64,000 nucleotides of DNA from Branchinecta lynchi (Eukaryota > Arthropoda > Branchiopoda > Anostraca > Branchinectidae), in the NCBI GenBank assembly GCA_023053575.1, contig JAKZAP010000009.1, positions 17,899,869-17,963,868 on the forward strand. The letters run 5' to 3'. The notes below the pieces were generated by a model, which worked only from the letters and a program-made list of their open reading frames with translations, searched no databases and had not been told where the DNA came from. This document shows positions 11,119 to 22,600 of this stretch, piece after piece. The position numbers and the translations under genes were made by a program. The stretch's first letter is position 1. Each line of letters begins with the position of its first letter.

Positions 11119-12055
11119 TATTATTTTGTGTGACAAGCAATTTTTGTTTGTATCCCTGAATAATATAACATACTATACAAACAAATGTTATATAAATGTT
11201 ATATAACCACACACAACAAATATAATTTCTGTTATTGTGGTTTTATTTTACATACTATTCCCTAAAATCCCTAAAAGCCACAGAGAAAGGTTCCTATAAA
11301 GAAATATGTAAAATAGTTATCATATTTGGTATTTGTTTTTGATTTTTGTTTGTGTTTATTTTTTCCCATGGCCTCTGTGCTTTTAGTTAGTAGAACAAAT
11401 CTTGTGCGGTGTTACAAGTGCCAAGAGTTCGGTCAAATTCGGTCACTTAGCCTCTGACTGCAAGAACAACGTCAAATACTCTAAGTGTAGTGGTCAGGGT
11501 TGCCACATCAGAAATATTTGGAGAGTGACTTTTGGCCCGAAACTGGGAGTGAGTTAGGAGAGAAATTTATTTTCATGAAATGTTCACTGTATTTCGGCCC
11601 TTCTTGACAAGGTTCAGGCTCATCTACTCTTATTATTTTGTGTGACAGGCAATTTTTGTTTGTATCCCTAAAATAATATAACATACTATACAAACAAATG
11701 TTATAAAACCACTTATACAATAAATATAATTTCTGTTTTCGTGGTTTTATTTTTACATACTAATCCCTAAAATCCCTAAAAGCCACAGAGAAAGGTTCCT
11801 GTAAAGAAATATGTAAAATAGTTATCATATTTGGTATTTGTTTTTGATTTTTGTTTGTGTTTATTTTTTCCCATGGCCTCTGTGCTTTTAGTTAGTGGAA
11901 TAAATCTTATGCGGTGTTACAAGAACAAGGTCAAATGCTCTAAGTGTAGTGGGCAGGGTTGCCACATCAGAAATATTTGGAGTGACTTTTGGCCCAAAAC
12001 AGAGAGTGAATTAGGAGAGAAATTTATTTTCATGAAATGTTCACTTTGGTCGTAG
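11070..12055. repeat. Tandem duplication, unit about 0.5 kb
   Basis: Unit 1 (about 11070-11589) and unit 2 (about 11590-12055) share GTATTTCGGCCCTTCTTGAC, AAATGTTATAnAACCAC, AATCCCTAAAAGCCACAGAG, CCCATGGCCTCTGTGCTTTT and the left part of a hAT-like insertion. A third partial copy is at 12900-12975. Because both units contain the left part of the hAT insertion, the duplication happened after that insertion. Confidence 0.75.
11379..11500 (+). pseudogene. Zinc-knuckle ORF1 (gag-like) fragment, non-LTR retrotransposon, duplicate 1
   Basis: The translation gives RCYKCQEFGQ and, after a small frame disturbance, HLASDCKNNVKYSKCSG. This is the CX2CX4HX4C knuckle pattern of jockey/I-type ORF1 proteins, followed by the start of the second knuckle. 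It breaks off where the hAT-like repeat begins. Confidence 0.6.
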
Positions 12056-12375
12056 TCGCCTCTTTAAAAATGACACATCTTAATTTTACTTTCGTGAAAA
12101 AAAACTTGAAATAGGCACCTATGGTCGGAATCCCTGCTGCAAAAATGACACATTCGGTCATTTTCTGAAATAGAGTGATTTTTATGTCCTTCTTAGGACA
12201 AGAGTAACAAAAACAAAATAGAGTGACAATTCACACTATCGTGCGACATGTGGCAACCCTGGTGGTGGGAGCCACGAATCCAGCCGTGAGAGCACGTGCC
12301 CCTCAGCCTCTGTCAAGTACGCCAACTGTGGGAGTGCCAAACACCCTGCGTACAGCCTGCTTTGTCCGAAAGTGA
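11880..12375 (+). pseudogene. Zinc-knuckle ORF1 fragment interrupted by a hAT-like MITE, duplicate 2
   Basis: The left part encodes NKVKCSKCSG up to 11953. The right part, from 12270, encodes SHESSRESTCPSASVKYANC followed by GSAKHPAYSLLCPKV, which fits the C..C....H....C and CANCG..HPAYS..CP pattern of jockey/I ORF1 proteins. The MITE at 11954-12261 sits exactly between them, so the host sequence was one continuous knuckle region before insertion. Confidence 0.7.
11954..12261 (-). mobile_element. hAT-like MITE, CAGGGTTGCCAC ends, copy 1
   Basis: The ends are CAGGGTTGCCAC and GTGGCAACCCTG. Flanking 8-mers are GTAGTGGG (11946-11953) and GTGGTGGG (12262-12269), an 8-bp target duplication with one mismatch, as expected for hAT transposition. 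Interior AT-rich sequence with TTCATGAAATGTTCACTTT is shared with 25010-25304 and 38371-38672. Confidence 0.85.
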
Positions 12376-12378
12376 TTG

Positions 12379-12749
12379 GTTGCGTTTTGATCTGAATTCT
12401 CCTCGCGATTCTCCTCCGAATTCTCCTGTTTCGCATTTTTGAACTATTCAGATGAAGTGAATTTTCCATTTCTTGCGGTTTTGCCTTTATCGAGAAGGGG
12501 GAAAGCCTCGCGATTCTGCAGAATCGAGGATTTGCTCCGGTGGTGAATTGTCGATTCTCCTCTCTCCGTTCTCCTCCCTGATTGTTCAACAGAGTTCGGG
12601 TGTTCAATATGCATATATACGCGTATACCGGGTTGCGGACGAGCTGCAACATAGTGTTTTTGTCAAAAGCGAGAATGGAGAATTCAGAGGAGCAAAAACG
12701 GTAATTTGTTCGAGAATTCAGCAGCGAGAATTCGTATCAAAAACGCAAC
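12379..12749. mobile_element. TA-target MITE with GTTGCGTTTT ends, family A, copy 1
   Basis: The left end is GTTGCGTTTTGATCTGAATT and the right end is the inverse (ATCAAAAACGCAAC). The interior has CTCGCGATTC and GATTGNTCAACAGAGTTCGG blocks shared with 22264-22633 and 41313-42095. Further broken GTTGCG ends follow at 12754-12785. Confidence 0.75.
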
Positions 12750-13269
12750 TGATAGTTGCGTGTTTAGTTGCGTGTTTGATCCGAAGTCTAGGAACTACTA
12801 ATGCGGAGCCCCTTGAAACGGACATGACTCAAGCTTGTTTGGCCCTTGTTCTGCCTCGGCCAATTGATGGGTTATAAACAAATAATAATAATGATAACTA
12901 GACAAACAAACGTTATATAACCACTTATACAATAAATATAATTTATGTTTTCGTGGTTTTCTTTTTACATACTAATGTCAAGAGCCCACCACACATTATC
13001 AGAAAGCCTTTTGCTTTGCATTGAAGCAGGACGACGTGCCTGCGAGCTTTCTGAACCTTTTTTAGCCTTCTTTAACATTTTCCGGATCGTGAAGTGAAGT
13101 CTTGGGTTGTGTTCTACCGACTCATTGTCACTTACGATCGTTATAATTATGTTATTATTTTCGTTCCAGAACCCGAATTCCGCAATCCTGTTCCTTAAAT
13201 ATTGAGCGGGTGCTTTTGTCCGATAGCCTTTTTACCGCCTCTTTGGATAGGACGATAGGGGTGGTGGCA
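12750..13269. other. Spacer with partial repeats
   Basis: It includes broken family-A ends (12754-12785) and a third partial copy of the 11 kb tandem repeat (12900-12975). No gene was recognised. Confidence 0.4.
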
Positions 13270-13453
13270 GGCCCGTATTCAGGAATTTATTTCGGAGGGG
13301 GGGTTGCCTTTCGGGGGGGGGGGTTATTGCCTGCTGGTCGGACAAAAAAGTATAAAAAACACTTAGATCGGAGGGAAAAGCATATACAAAAGATTATTTT
13401 TGTTTGTTTCGGGGGGGGGGGCAACCCCCTAACATCCCCCCCTGGATACGGCC
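13270..13453 (+). mobile_element. G-homopolymer MITE, copy 3 (family M)
   Basis: It starts GGCCCGTATTCAGGAATTTA and ends CCCCTGGATACGGCC. The interior has G runs of 7-12 bases and GCCTGCTGGTCGGACAAAAA. It is the cleanest of the three copies. Confidence 0.8.
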
Positions 13454-13959
13454 TTGGGTGGTGTACATAAATGTAAAAGTCTATGTAAAATTACATAGAT
13501 GTATCGGATCAAGAGCTGCTCAGTCGGATCCTACGGGTTACCCGCTCCCTGGCAACTTCTGTACACCATTTTTCGGCACCGGCCGAACTGAGCTGTGCCG
13601 GCAGCGTTTCCGGTCATAAATTAAGCGATTCATATTTCAGACTCGTCTGAACATGCTTACTTTGACCGGTGGCGGCTTGTGTCAGCTGGTGCCGACACCG
13701 ACCGGGCACCGCGGACTGGGCGTTTGCTGTATACTAAAACCGAGAGTGGGCAACCCCTCAGTAAGAGCACGGAAGCAGGGTTGCGTTGCAAGAAGGGAGA
13801 GAGGGATATTCTTCTATACTATGGTATTTTTAATTCTTGGGTTGCGTTTTTACGATCTTTGCAACATTTTGTTATTATTTATTCAAACAATGTTAAGGCA
13901 TTTTTTTTTCTATACTTTTCCCTATTTGCTCTAGTATGACGTTCAGAATATTTACGACC

Positions 13960-14610
13960 GTCCTCACAACACAAAGTTCTACTATAAATCTGATTCTCAA
14001 TAAAAACGCGGCTTTTCATTTATTATGTTGTTTGTTGGTATGTTTAGAAAATTAACCTTTACTACTGCACGTTAGCAAAAACGTAGGTTTTTCCATTAGT
14101 CCAGTAGATGTAAATAGAAAAGAGTTAAATTGTGTTTATTAATAAAATAAGTATCAAGTAGCAAGGAGCCATTGATCAAGTTGCAGGAAGTAGCTCTCGG
14201 GGTGAGGGCTTACATTTTTCGTAAACCGTTTTCGTAAAGCATAAAACAGAGGTACAAGCACATCCGACAAGGAAATTCCCCTATATGAAAATTGATTACT
14301 GAAAGTAACGCAGTACACTGTAAAAAGTTTCTGCGAGTAAGGATTAAAGTTAACTGCAGTATTTGTTACTGGGATTAATCTTATCTCTACTGGGATAAGA
14401 TTAATCCGAAATAGAGATTATTATCTCAGAATAGACAAGATTAATCCCAGTAGCAAACACTGCAAGATTTGTTTTTACAGTGTAACGAAGCAACCAAGAA
14501 ACACATTTTCAAGGGGGTCTTCAAGCCTCTTTAAATGAATAGGTGACGGTTAACTAGATTCTCCCGTCTTCAGTTCTTTTGTTCTGTTGAAGGTTTTCGT
14601 TCTTGCTTAC
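13960..14610. repeat. Interspersed repeat U, copy 1 (contains a CACTGTAAAA element)
   Basis: The block from about 13985 to 14580 matches 45520-46150 in the same order: GTTCTACTATAAATCTGATTC, AACGCGGCTTTTCA, GGAAATTCC...GATTA, then TCTTCAAGCCTCTTTAAATG and GAATAGGTGA. Copy 1 carries a CACTGTAAAA MITE at 14316-14482 and copy 2 carries a different element at 45784-46079, so each shows the other's empty site. Confidence 0.65.
14316..14482. mobile_element. CACTGTAAAA MITE (family E), copy 1
   Basis: The ends are CACTGTAAAAAG and TTTTTACAGTG, flanked by TA on both sides (14314-14315 and 14483-14484). The interior is a nested palindrome built from GGGATTAATCTTATCTC. Related copies are 42136-42305 and, with a different interior, 18295-18564. 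Confidence 0.8.
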
Positions 14611-14621
14611 TAATTGTGTCT

Positions 14622-15240
14622 GAATGAATGAATGAATTTATTCCCAATAAAGCCCAAGGGCCATGGCGGGAAACATTACAAAGTAACAAAAAACAAAATA
14701 TCATACACTCCGAAAACAAACCAAAAATCAACTTCTAGAAAAATAGTTCACGGTGGGTCATCGCTAGCTTCAGGAATATACCAGCCTTCGGAGCTCACCA
14801 AAACACTTACTTCCCATACTTGAAACTAAATCCCTTTCCTTCCAAGCCTCCCGACCAAACACTTCCTTTCTTAATTCTTTCAACTCCTCTAAATAACATT
14901 TCAAATGTACCGCATCCTCTCCTTCAATACCACACATTGGACAAAAATAAGGACCAGTACCTGTCCTATCTCTACCAATATAATTTCTCCGCATCCCCAC
15001 CTGAAGAGCGTCCGCCCTAAGACTACCCATCCATCTCAATTCTGTAACTCCGCTATACAACACAAGCCAAAGTAAATTATGGTTATTGCTATTATAACAT
15101 CGTCCGGGAATGACTAGAAAGTAATGCTCGCCACACGGGATACACAGCAGCTCATCAGGGATTGTTGGTTCCTGATTAACCCAGTCGGATAGTTTTCGCG
15201 AGATTCCGGAATCATTTTCCGGGGAGCAAAGCATATCGCG
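14622..15240 (-). pseudogene. 3' end of another non-LTR retrotransposon ORF2, with ATTC-repeat tail
   Basis: The minus-strand frame 15234-14770 encodes a 154-residue fragment with SGVTELRWMGSLRADALQVG, RRNYIGRDRTGTG and CPMCG...EDAVHLKC, a CCHC-like block found at the C terminus of several non-LTR ORF2 proteins. It ends in VYS-stop, followed by a 3' region with CCCAAGGGCCATGGCGGG and an AATAAA-like ATTCATTC tail at about 14622-14640. The element is heavily 5'-truncated. It belongs to a different family from the 2.3-6.4 kb copy. Confidence 0.7.
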
Positions 15241-16364
15241 AAAAGTGTGAGAATCCAGTTCCTGGAATTATTTCCACTTTTCTGCTGGACTGATCAAGAA
15301 AACACAAAAACACAGCGAAAATCGGCTGAAACCGCCGAGAAGCTCGCCGAGAAGTTTCAACTTTTGGAATAAATAAATTTAGAAATGGGTCGTCGGACGC
15401 GATCGGACGTTCCTAGCTTCCATTCCTATATTGTTCCAACAAAGTTATCCTCAATGACGACTGCCCTGTTTCTTCCACTCTTTCAGAATTTCTGTCCAAA
15501 AATCCACCTTTCCACGGAGTTTTCCACTAACTGTCTGGAATTGCTTTCCGACGTAACTGCACCGGTTCCCAAAGCGTCAAAATCGGTGCAGAAAGTTCGG
15601 CAACTTGCATAAGCAGCGCGAAAACCAAGACACATTTTGGAACACCCCAGTTTTTTTCACCCAATGTCGGTATTCGAAGTCAAGAAAACTAAAAGTAACT
15701 GTTTCCACCTCCCCTAAGATAGGTATCAGCTTTGTAAGGCTTCTCCAGAATCTGAGCTCTGCGATTGGGCAAAGGCTAAGTTTTAGCTCCTCCCTCTTGC
15801 TACAAGCTGAATAGAACCAACAGCTTGGCTTCTATGTTGGTTTAATTTGCTGATTGAATTGAATCAGTTAACTTGTGTGAGCTTGGTATCACTTTAGAAA
15901 GTTGTACTAAAAGGTCCGAGTGAAATCTTTTTTAGTTGTGAAAATCGCAAAAAGGAACTAAGCGCGGTAGCTGATATGAAATTAGAGATTTGATTTCTAG
16001 TGTCTTTGTTCAACCTAAGAAGATTAGCCATGGAACATAATTTTCAGTTATAGAACAATAAAGATACGAGATTTTAGTGGTCTTGCTTAATTTCCTTGAA
16101 TTCCGATTAAAGGACAATATCGAATTCAGCTTGGTAAAAGGAAAGTGGACACTTACAACCCTCAGAAGCTGTGACAAGTTTAGAACCACCAGAACTTGTA
16201 TTTTCTGCCGTCAAGATTTGTGATTCGGGTTAAAGAACATTACTAAACTGTATCCTCCCCAGTAAAAGAACACTAGAACTTACAACGAAGACACGGCGGG
16301 AAACTGTGTACAACGATCATAACCTCGGAAGTGTTTTGGACCTGTCGTCAGTTCTATACATACA
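15241..16364 (+). promoter_or_regulatory. Region upstream of the Not homeobox gene (5' UTR/promoter candidate)
   Basis: This 1.1-kb stretch before the Not start codon is free of the repeat families seen elsewhere in the window. I could not place a TATA box or transcription start. Its promoter function is inferred only from position and lack of repeats. Confidence 0.35.
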
Positions 16365-16659
16365 ATGCACGCCTCTACCCCCCACTCACCCCCGACCCCG
16401 AGTGCTTGGGTTTACCACCCCCCACAGTGGATGGCAGCGATGGCTCAAGCCTACATGAGCCGACCGATGGATCAGGCCGGCACAACTGATGAAGGCAAGG
16501 AGGTTTTACAAAGAATATTACTAAATCGGATAATACAGCAGCAACAATTCGATGCGTTAAAGTTGAAGAGACAGAATAAGTTCAGCATTGACTCGATACT
16601 CGGTTTGGACTCTAAAGAGAGGAGGGGGGAGAGCGAGGGGTGCGAAACTACAAACCATG
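16365..16659 (+). CDS. Not: Not gene, exon 1 (EH1 motif)
   Basis: This exon encodes residues 1-98: a Pro/Ser-rich start, a Gln-rich stretch and the EH1 motif FSIDSILG at residues 73-80. The ATG is the first in this frame of the exon. It ends CATG before GTAAGT, in phase 1. The donor is duplicated 82 bases downstream (see the tandem repeat entry). Confidence 0.85.
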
Positions 16660-19600
16660 GTAAGTTGTATAATTTTCTTCTGTATTTAGTTTTTTGAGTT
16701 GAATACCGGCCGACTAGAGCAATAATTAGTGCTGTGGGATGGTGAGTTGTATAATTTTCTTCTCTATTTAGTTTTTTTGAGTTAAATACCGGCCGACTTG
16801 TAATCTTTTTCCTAATTATTCAAACAGGATGTTTCCTCATTATTCAAACAGGATGTTGAGTTGTATTTTGGCAAACTTTGGTTACCAGGTTATCGTGCCC
16901 TTGTTCTGTACGACTACGTGTTCTCAACGTATGCGGGTTCATTGTTTTACTGGGCGAACTAAGGAACAAACGGGTTTTTTTCCCAGAGAAAGTTAACCAA
17001 TAGAATTGAACTCGGAAAACCCCCTTTTCGCCCGGAGTTATTACGGACAAAGTTTGAAAAGGGAGAGTTTCCTGGGTTTGTTCCTCAGATTCGATCCGGC
17101 ATTTACTCTCTGCATTCTTACTCTGTGTATTCCTTCAGTGAGTGATTTCTTTTTCTTTTAACAAAGTAGATTGCGGCTAAATCCTTGCTAAGTACTTTCT
17201 TTCTTTGGTAAAATAAATCTAAAAATCTCACCCACATCTTGAGTAAACTTAAACTCTGTAAACTCATAAAATACAGCTATAATACAGTTTGTTTTTACTT
17301 GCTCGGTTAAATACCCTAGAAACTGGGAACCTGGAGTTCAAGGGGGGACTCCTCGGGGGACTCATTGGTTCTAGCTCCTCGGCAGACAAAGATCCATACG
17401 GGACCTCAGTCTGTGTGGAGTAGGGGGTGGCCTTAGGGGTAGTAACCGGGGACCTGGAGTTCAAGGGGGACTCATTGGTCCTAGCTCCTCGTTAGACAAA
17501 GATCCAATGCTGTATGGGACCTCAGTCTGTGTGGAGTAGGGAGTGTTTTACGTAGGAATTAATCTAGTGGTCATTGTGTCTGTTTCGGGACACTGGGTCA
17601 CTAGGGTCTAGCAGTCTATTGTTCATTGCCGGGACCACGGGCTGTTAGTACCAGGGCTAAAACTAAAATTAATAAAACGATAGGGTTGTGAAGTGTTTTG
17701 ACGGAAAGTAATAATCAATTTTTAGTTCCACTCTCTGTGTATTTTAACCGTTCGGAAAACGTATAATTTGTCCGTCAGTAATGTAATAAACGTTGTCCTG
17801 AATTCAGATTTTGTTTAATGCTAAAATGGAAGCATCTTAGTTTGGTCCTATAATGTGTATTGGTGGAATCACGCTACCACTTTCATTCATATTCATTTGA
17901 TTTAAAGTGACTTTCATCCGCTTGATTTAATCTCTTTCAGTACTTCAACGGATATCATAATTTGCAGCGGCGAATATAATATATATTATTATTATTATTT
18001 TATTGCCACCCTATACATTATAGACTAGAGCAATAATTAGTTTTGTGGGATGTAATTAATCATCGGAACATTACGCGACGGGTGAAGGGGTGGAGGGTAA
18101 TTCATTTTACACATTCTTGTATCTTAAAGCACAAGCACACACATGTTTCAGTTCCAGTATCCCAGCGTGCCCGATTCCTCTGAAACTGCGCTGTCTTTTC
18201 CGGAAAATTATAGACCCATTATCTCGGATGATTAGTCGCTTACGGCCGCTTTGGCTTTGATAATAAACAGAGTGAAAATCGCATAACCGGTCTACACTGT
18301 AAAACTTCTCTCCTTTACCGGACTTTACCAGTTGCGCGTCTCCGATTTCGGACATTTTTATTCCTAATTCAGAGCATTAAAATCCCGATTTGGAGAGTTT
18401 TAATCCGATGCAGGATTAAAACGCTAGAATGCAAAATACTGCAGAGTATACCGGATTATAAAACTCCGAATTCGGATTTAAGTTCTTCGAGTTAGGAATA
18501 AAAATGTCCGAAATCGGTGACGCACAACTACTAAAGTCCGAAAAAGGAGAGATTTTGTACAGTGTATCTGACCAGTTCGTGAAACTTCGGTAATGTCAGA
18601 CCAAACGACGTTTCAGTAGATAGACGAAATAGATCGCCAGTCATTAGCATAAATACGAGAGAAGTATTAACTAGAAGGGTAACAATACTAAATTAGCATA
18701 CAACTCAGACGATAAATTAGTGAAAAACCTGAAAAAAATATTTCCGCCGCTTTAGCCAGACATATATAGAGCAGCTGCTGGGTAGATTCCGCCGAAGAGG
18801 TGATACAACAGAGACATTAGTTGCGTTTTGGATCGAAGTTTTGTTCGCCGTTCGCTTAGCCAGTTGCTTAATTTCCGTTGAAGTTCGTCGTTTGCGTAAT
18901 TAGTGTTTATAAAACTCCGACGATCCTTCCTCGGTCGACGTTTCTTCGACGATTCAAGCAAACTTCGAACTTGCTAGATCAAGAAGTTCAATGGTCAGAG
19001 TCTGAAGGACGAAGAAACTGTAACCGGCGACCAAAAACGGTATTTGAGGTAACTTCAAACTTCGAATCAAAAACACAACTATAATGGATGCTACCCTCCA
19101 AAAGCTCATGGATACTGGTTGAAGCAGCAATTGTCTGGTACGGTTCAAAAAATAAGATTTACTTACCAGATATCTTGGGGATCGACTAAAACCAGGAAGG
19201 GAAGGGAACGTGAGAAAAGCAGGAAGGGCATCCTAAAACGAGGAAGGCTTTCGCCAGAATTCGCCGAATCGTTCCCTTCCTCTATTTAGTATTATTTGAG
19301 GGGTCCGCAACTTTTCAAATTCAAAGTTCACCATCCCTTCCTGGTTAGTCGCCTACCGTCAGGAAGAGAAATGAAAAGGTGAATTGCAATTTTTATAGTT
19401 GCCGACCCCTCACTGAACTTAATGCCTACCCATGTCAGGATACTAAAACGAGGAAGGGATGGTGAACTTTGAATTTGAGAAGTTGCCGACCCCTGAAATA
19501 ATACTAAATAGAGGAAGGGAACAGTGCTGCGAATTCTGGCGACAGCCTTCCTGGTTTTAGTACGCCTTCCTGCTTTTCTGGCGTTCCCTTCCCTTCCTGG

Positions 19601-22600
19601 TTTTAGTCGATCCCGATATCTTGCGTTTGCGCATAGTCAAGCCAACACTTCCGGTTCTCCTTGATAATGGTGACAGCTAATTTTGTTATTCTTCAATATT
19701 TTCTGTCTCCTCCAAATCTTTGCCTCTCAGTAACACCTGTCAATGGCTTGTTCTTTTTTCCTACCCTATTCAATTGTATGTTTTTTTTGTCTCTAAAATG
19801 TGTTGCCTCTATGACACCTTCCAGACTTCGGAATCTGAGGTACCCAACACAATAGTTGCGTTTTTGCAGATACCATGGTATCTGTTACCCTCGCTGTTAC
19901 CACGGTAACTGAGTCTGCAATTGGTCGTTTTTGCAGTTACCGTGGTATCTGATATACGGTTGCTCTGCAAAAACGACAATTACCGAAACTGCGCTCTTCG
20001 AAGTCATCCCAAAAGAAAAACAGATATTCAGTCACATCACTAAGTGGTAAACTTCTTTCTCACCAATCTGATCCGATGAAAGTGAGTTACCACGGTCGGA
20101 CCGTAGTACCTGAATATCAGATCCCACGTTAACTGGCCAGATACCACGATAACTGCAAAAAGGCCTTTTGACCGTGGTATCAGATACCATGGTATCTGCA
20201 AAAACGCAACTAATGTACTTCTAGACGTGTTTGGCCTATCTTCGCCTTCTGGGTCCACCTCGACGAAAACGGATGTCTAGAATAATCAACCATAAACCCC
20301 TGATATTTGGATACCCAATGCCAAATGCTGGGTATATCTGGCATTTGGCATAGCCTATGCCTAACCCTGGATACCCTATGCCAGACGGTGGATAGCTATT
20401 GGTAGCCTGACCTACCTTACTACAGATGAATTCTGATTGGTTTACTTCTGAGCTTCAGTTAAATCATCAATATTTTATTGCGTCCCAGTATCCAGCATTT
20501 GGCATAGTGTATCCAGCGTTAGGCATAGGGTATACCAAACGCTAGATATATTCAACGTTTTGGTATAGGCTTTCCAAAAATCAGGGGTTTGTGGTAGACT
20601 GGTCTGAAACCCGAAAGAAAATTCTGGAAGGTGAAGCCTGGCTTTAAATTTCTCAGAAAAGTGAGGGAAATTCGGGACAATTAGATTTAATTTTTTTTTT
20701 TAGCTTCTCCCAGTCCGAGTCACTATTTTCCATCTCCCTATAGAAGTGAGAAAAGCGACCGAAAGCAGCAGTCGTTCGAATATAACGAAAGCATGGCGTC
20801 TTCCCGGTCAAAGCGAGTTCGAACTATTTTCAGTGCCGAACAGCTCGAACGCCTCGAAGCAGAGTTCGAACAACAACAGTACATGGTTGGACCTGAGCGC
20901 TTGTACCTGGCTGCGAGTCTACAGCTTACCGAATCTCAGGTATGGTTTTATTTTGTTTTGCATTTGGTTTACCCCTTTTAATTCCATTCGTGTCGGATAC
21001 GGAAAAATAGTTCCAGATAGAGGAAGGTAGAACAGAAAAGCCCTTGGTAGTTTATATAATAGTTTTGTTCTCCCTCTGTCTGCAACCTCTCCGGAATTTT
21101 TGGTATTCTGACACAGAAGATTTAAAATGTATCAGGACTTATTATTTCATTCTTGTACCTTTCTCAAGGTGATAGGAATTCCCGTACAACTGCAACTTTT
21201 TTGCCCTTTTACCCTTGTGTAAAATTATCTTCAGTTGCCCAGGACCTTCACGTTCCTGTCCTTGGCCGTTTCTCTGCATTCCATTCAGGTTTCATTGTAG
21301 ACCCGATTTGTCCCTTACCTTTTTTTTAATGTTTATTTTTTTATCTTGTGTATTTACTACATTATAGAAGCTCAGCGTATTTTTTTCCTTTTCTTCGTCT
21401 GTACTACGATATTTCCCTGTTCTTAAAGGACCTGTCTTACTTATAATAATAACGCAACCTACTTCCATAATCACTCCATATATTTTTAAACCCGGAGACC
21501 CCAATTTCGTACGGTACGTTCTAACTCCTCGAACAGAACCTCTCTGATTTCTCACTTGCCGTGTTTTGCTACCTTCGATGTGTATCACGCTGTCGACGGT
21601 TCTCTCTTAAAGGGCCTGTCTTACTTATAATAGTAAAGCAACCTACTTCCATAATCACTCCATATATTTTTAAACCCGGAGACCCCAACTTCGTACGGTA
21701 CGTTCTAACTCCTCGAAAAGAACCTCTCTGATTTCTCACTTGCCGTGTTTTGCTACCTTCGATATGTATCACGCTGTCGACGGTTCTCTGCGAGAAGTTT
21801 TTCCATCAGAAAAACCTGTTATCTAAGTTGTTTCCCTGTTTTCGCTATAAGTCAACGGGTCTCGGAAATGGCTTAAAACAGCCAAAACCTTGGGTTATTT
21901 GTTGAAAGCACAGCCTAGTTTTAAAGTATTTTTTAAAATCAAATATTTTAAAATACTGTAATTGAGAGTAAATAGTGCGAGGGGTCCTTTAAGTGCGTAA
22001 ATAAAATTTCGTCATCATCATCATGCTTTGATTTGCCGTCATTTGACGTTGTCGTTTTATTCGCCAGCGGGCCGTCCACTGAGTGCCAGCGGGCCGTCCG
22101 CTGAGTGCCAGCGGTCCGACATAGTCCGCCAGGAATAAAACGGCTATTTACAGTTCGCCATCCGCTCCCTCTGCACTAAACTTTGGTCATACTTGGAATA
22201 AATAAATTCAAGGTATATTACCATCATCATCACTAATAGATGAACAAAACTAGCTAGTCAGTAGTTGCGTTTTCGATCCGAATTCTCCTCGCGATTCTCC
22301 TCCGAATTCTCCTACTTCGCGTTTTCGGACTATTTAGATGAAGTGAATTCTCCTTGCGTTTTTGTCAGAATCGAGAAAGGGAAAAGCCTCGCGATTCTGC
22401 ACAGTCGAGAATTTGCTCGGATGGTGAATTGTCGATTCTCCTCTCTCCGGTCTCCTCCCTGATTGGTCAACAGAGTTCGGGTGTTCAATATGTATATACA
22501 CGTATACCGGATTGCGATGAGTTGCAAAATTAGTGTTTTTGTCAAAAGCGAGAATGGAGAAGTCAGAGGAGCAAAAACGAATTTGTACGAGAATCGAGAA

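Noticed and set aside
12236..12877. Frames of 134-138 residues on both strands
   Set aside because: They run through a family A MITE, a hAT-like end and a retroelement fragment; no continuous domain is present beyond the zinc knuckle already described.
20743..20939. Alternative acceptor at 20742 for Not exon 2
   Set aside because: It would put exon 1 and the homeodomain out of frame; the poly-T acceptor at 20703 keeps the frame open.
21292..21772. Two minus-strand frames with matching protein sequence ([15 protein letters not shown]...)
   Set aside because: They are the two halves of a DNA tandem duplication in repeat K. A third copy at 43631-43861 is degenerate, and no homologous family is known to me.
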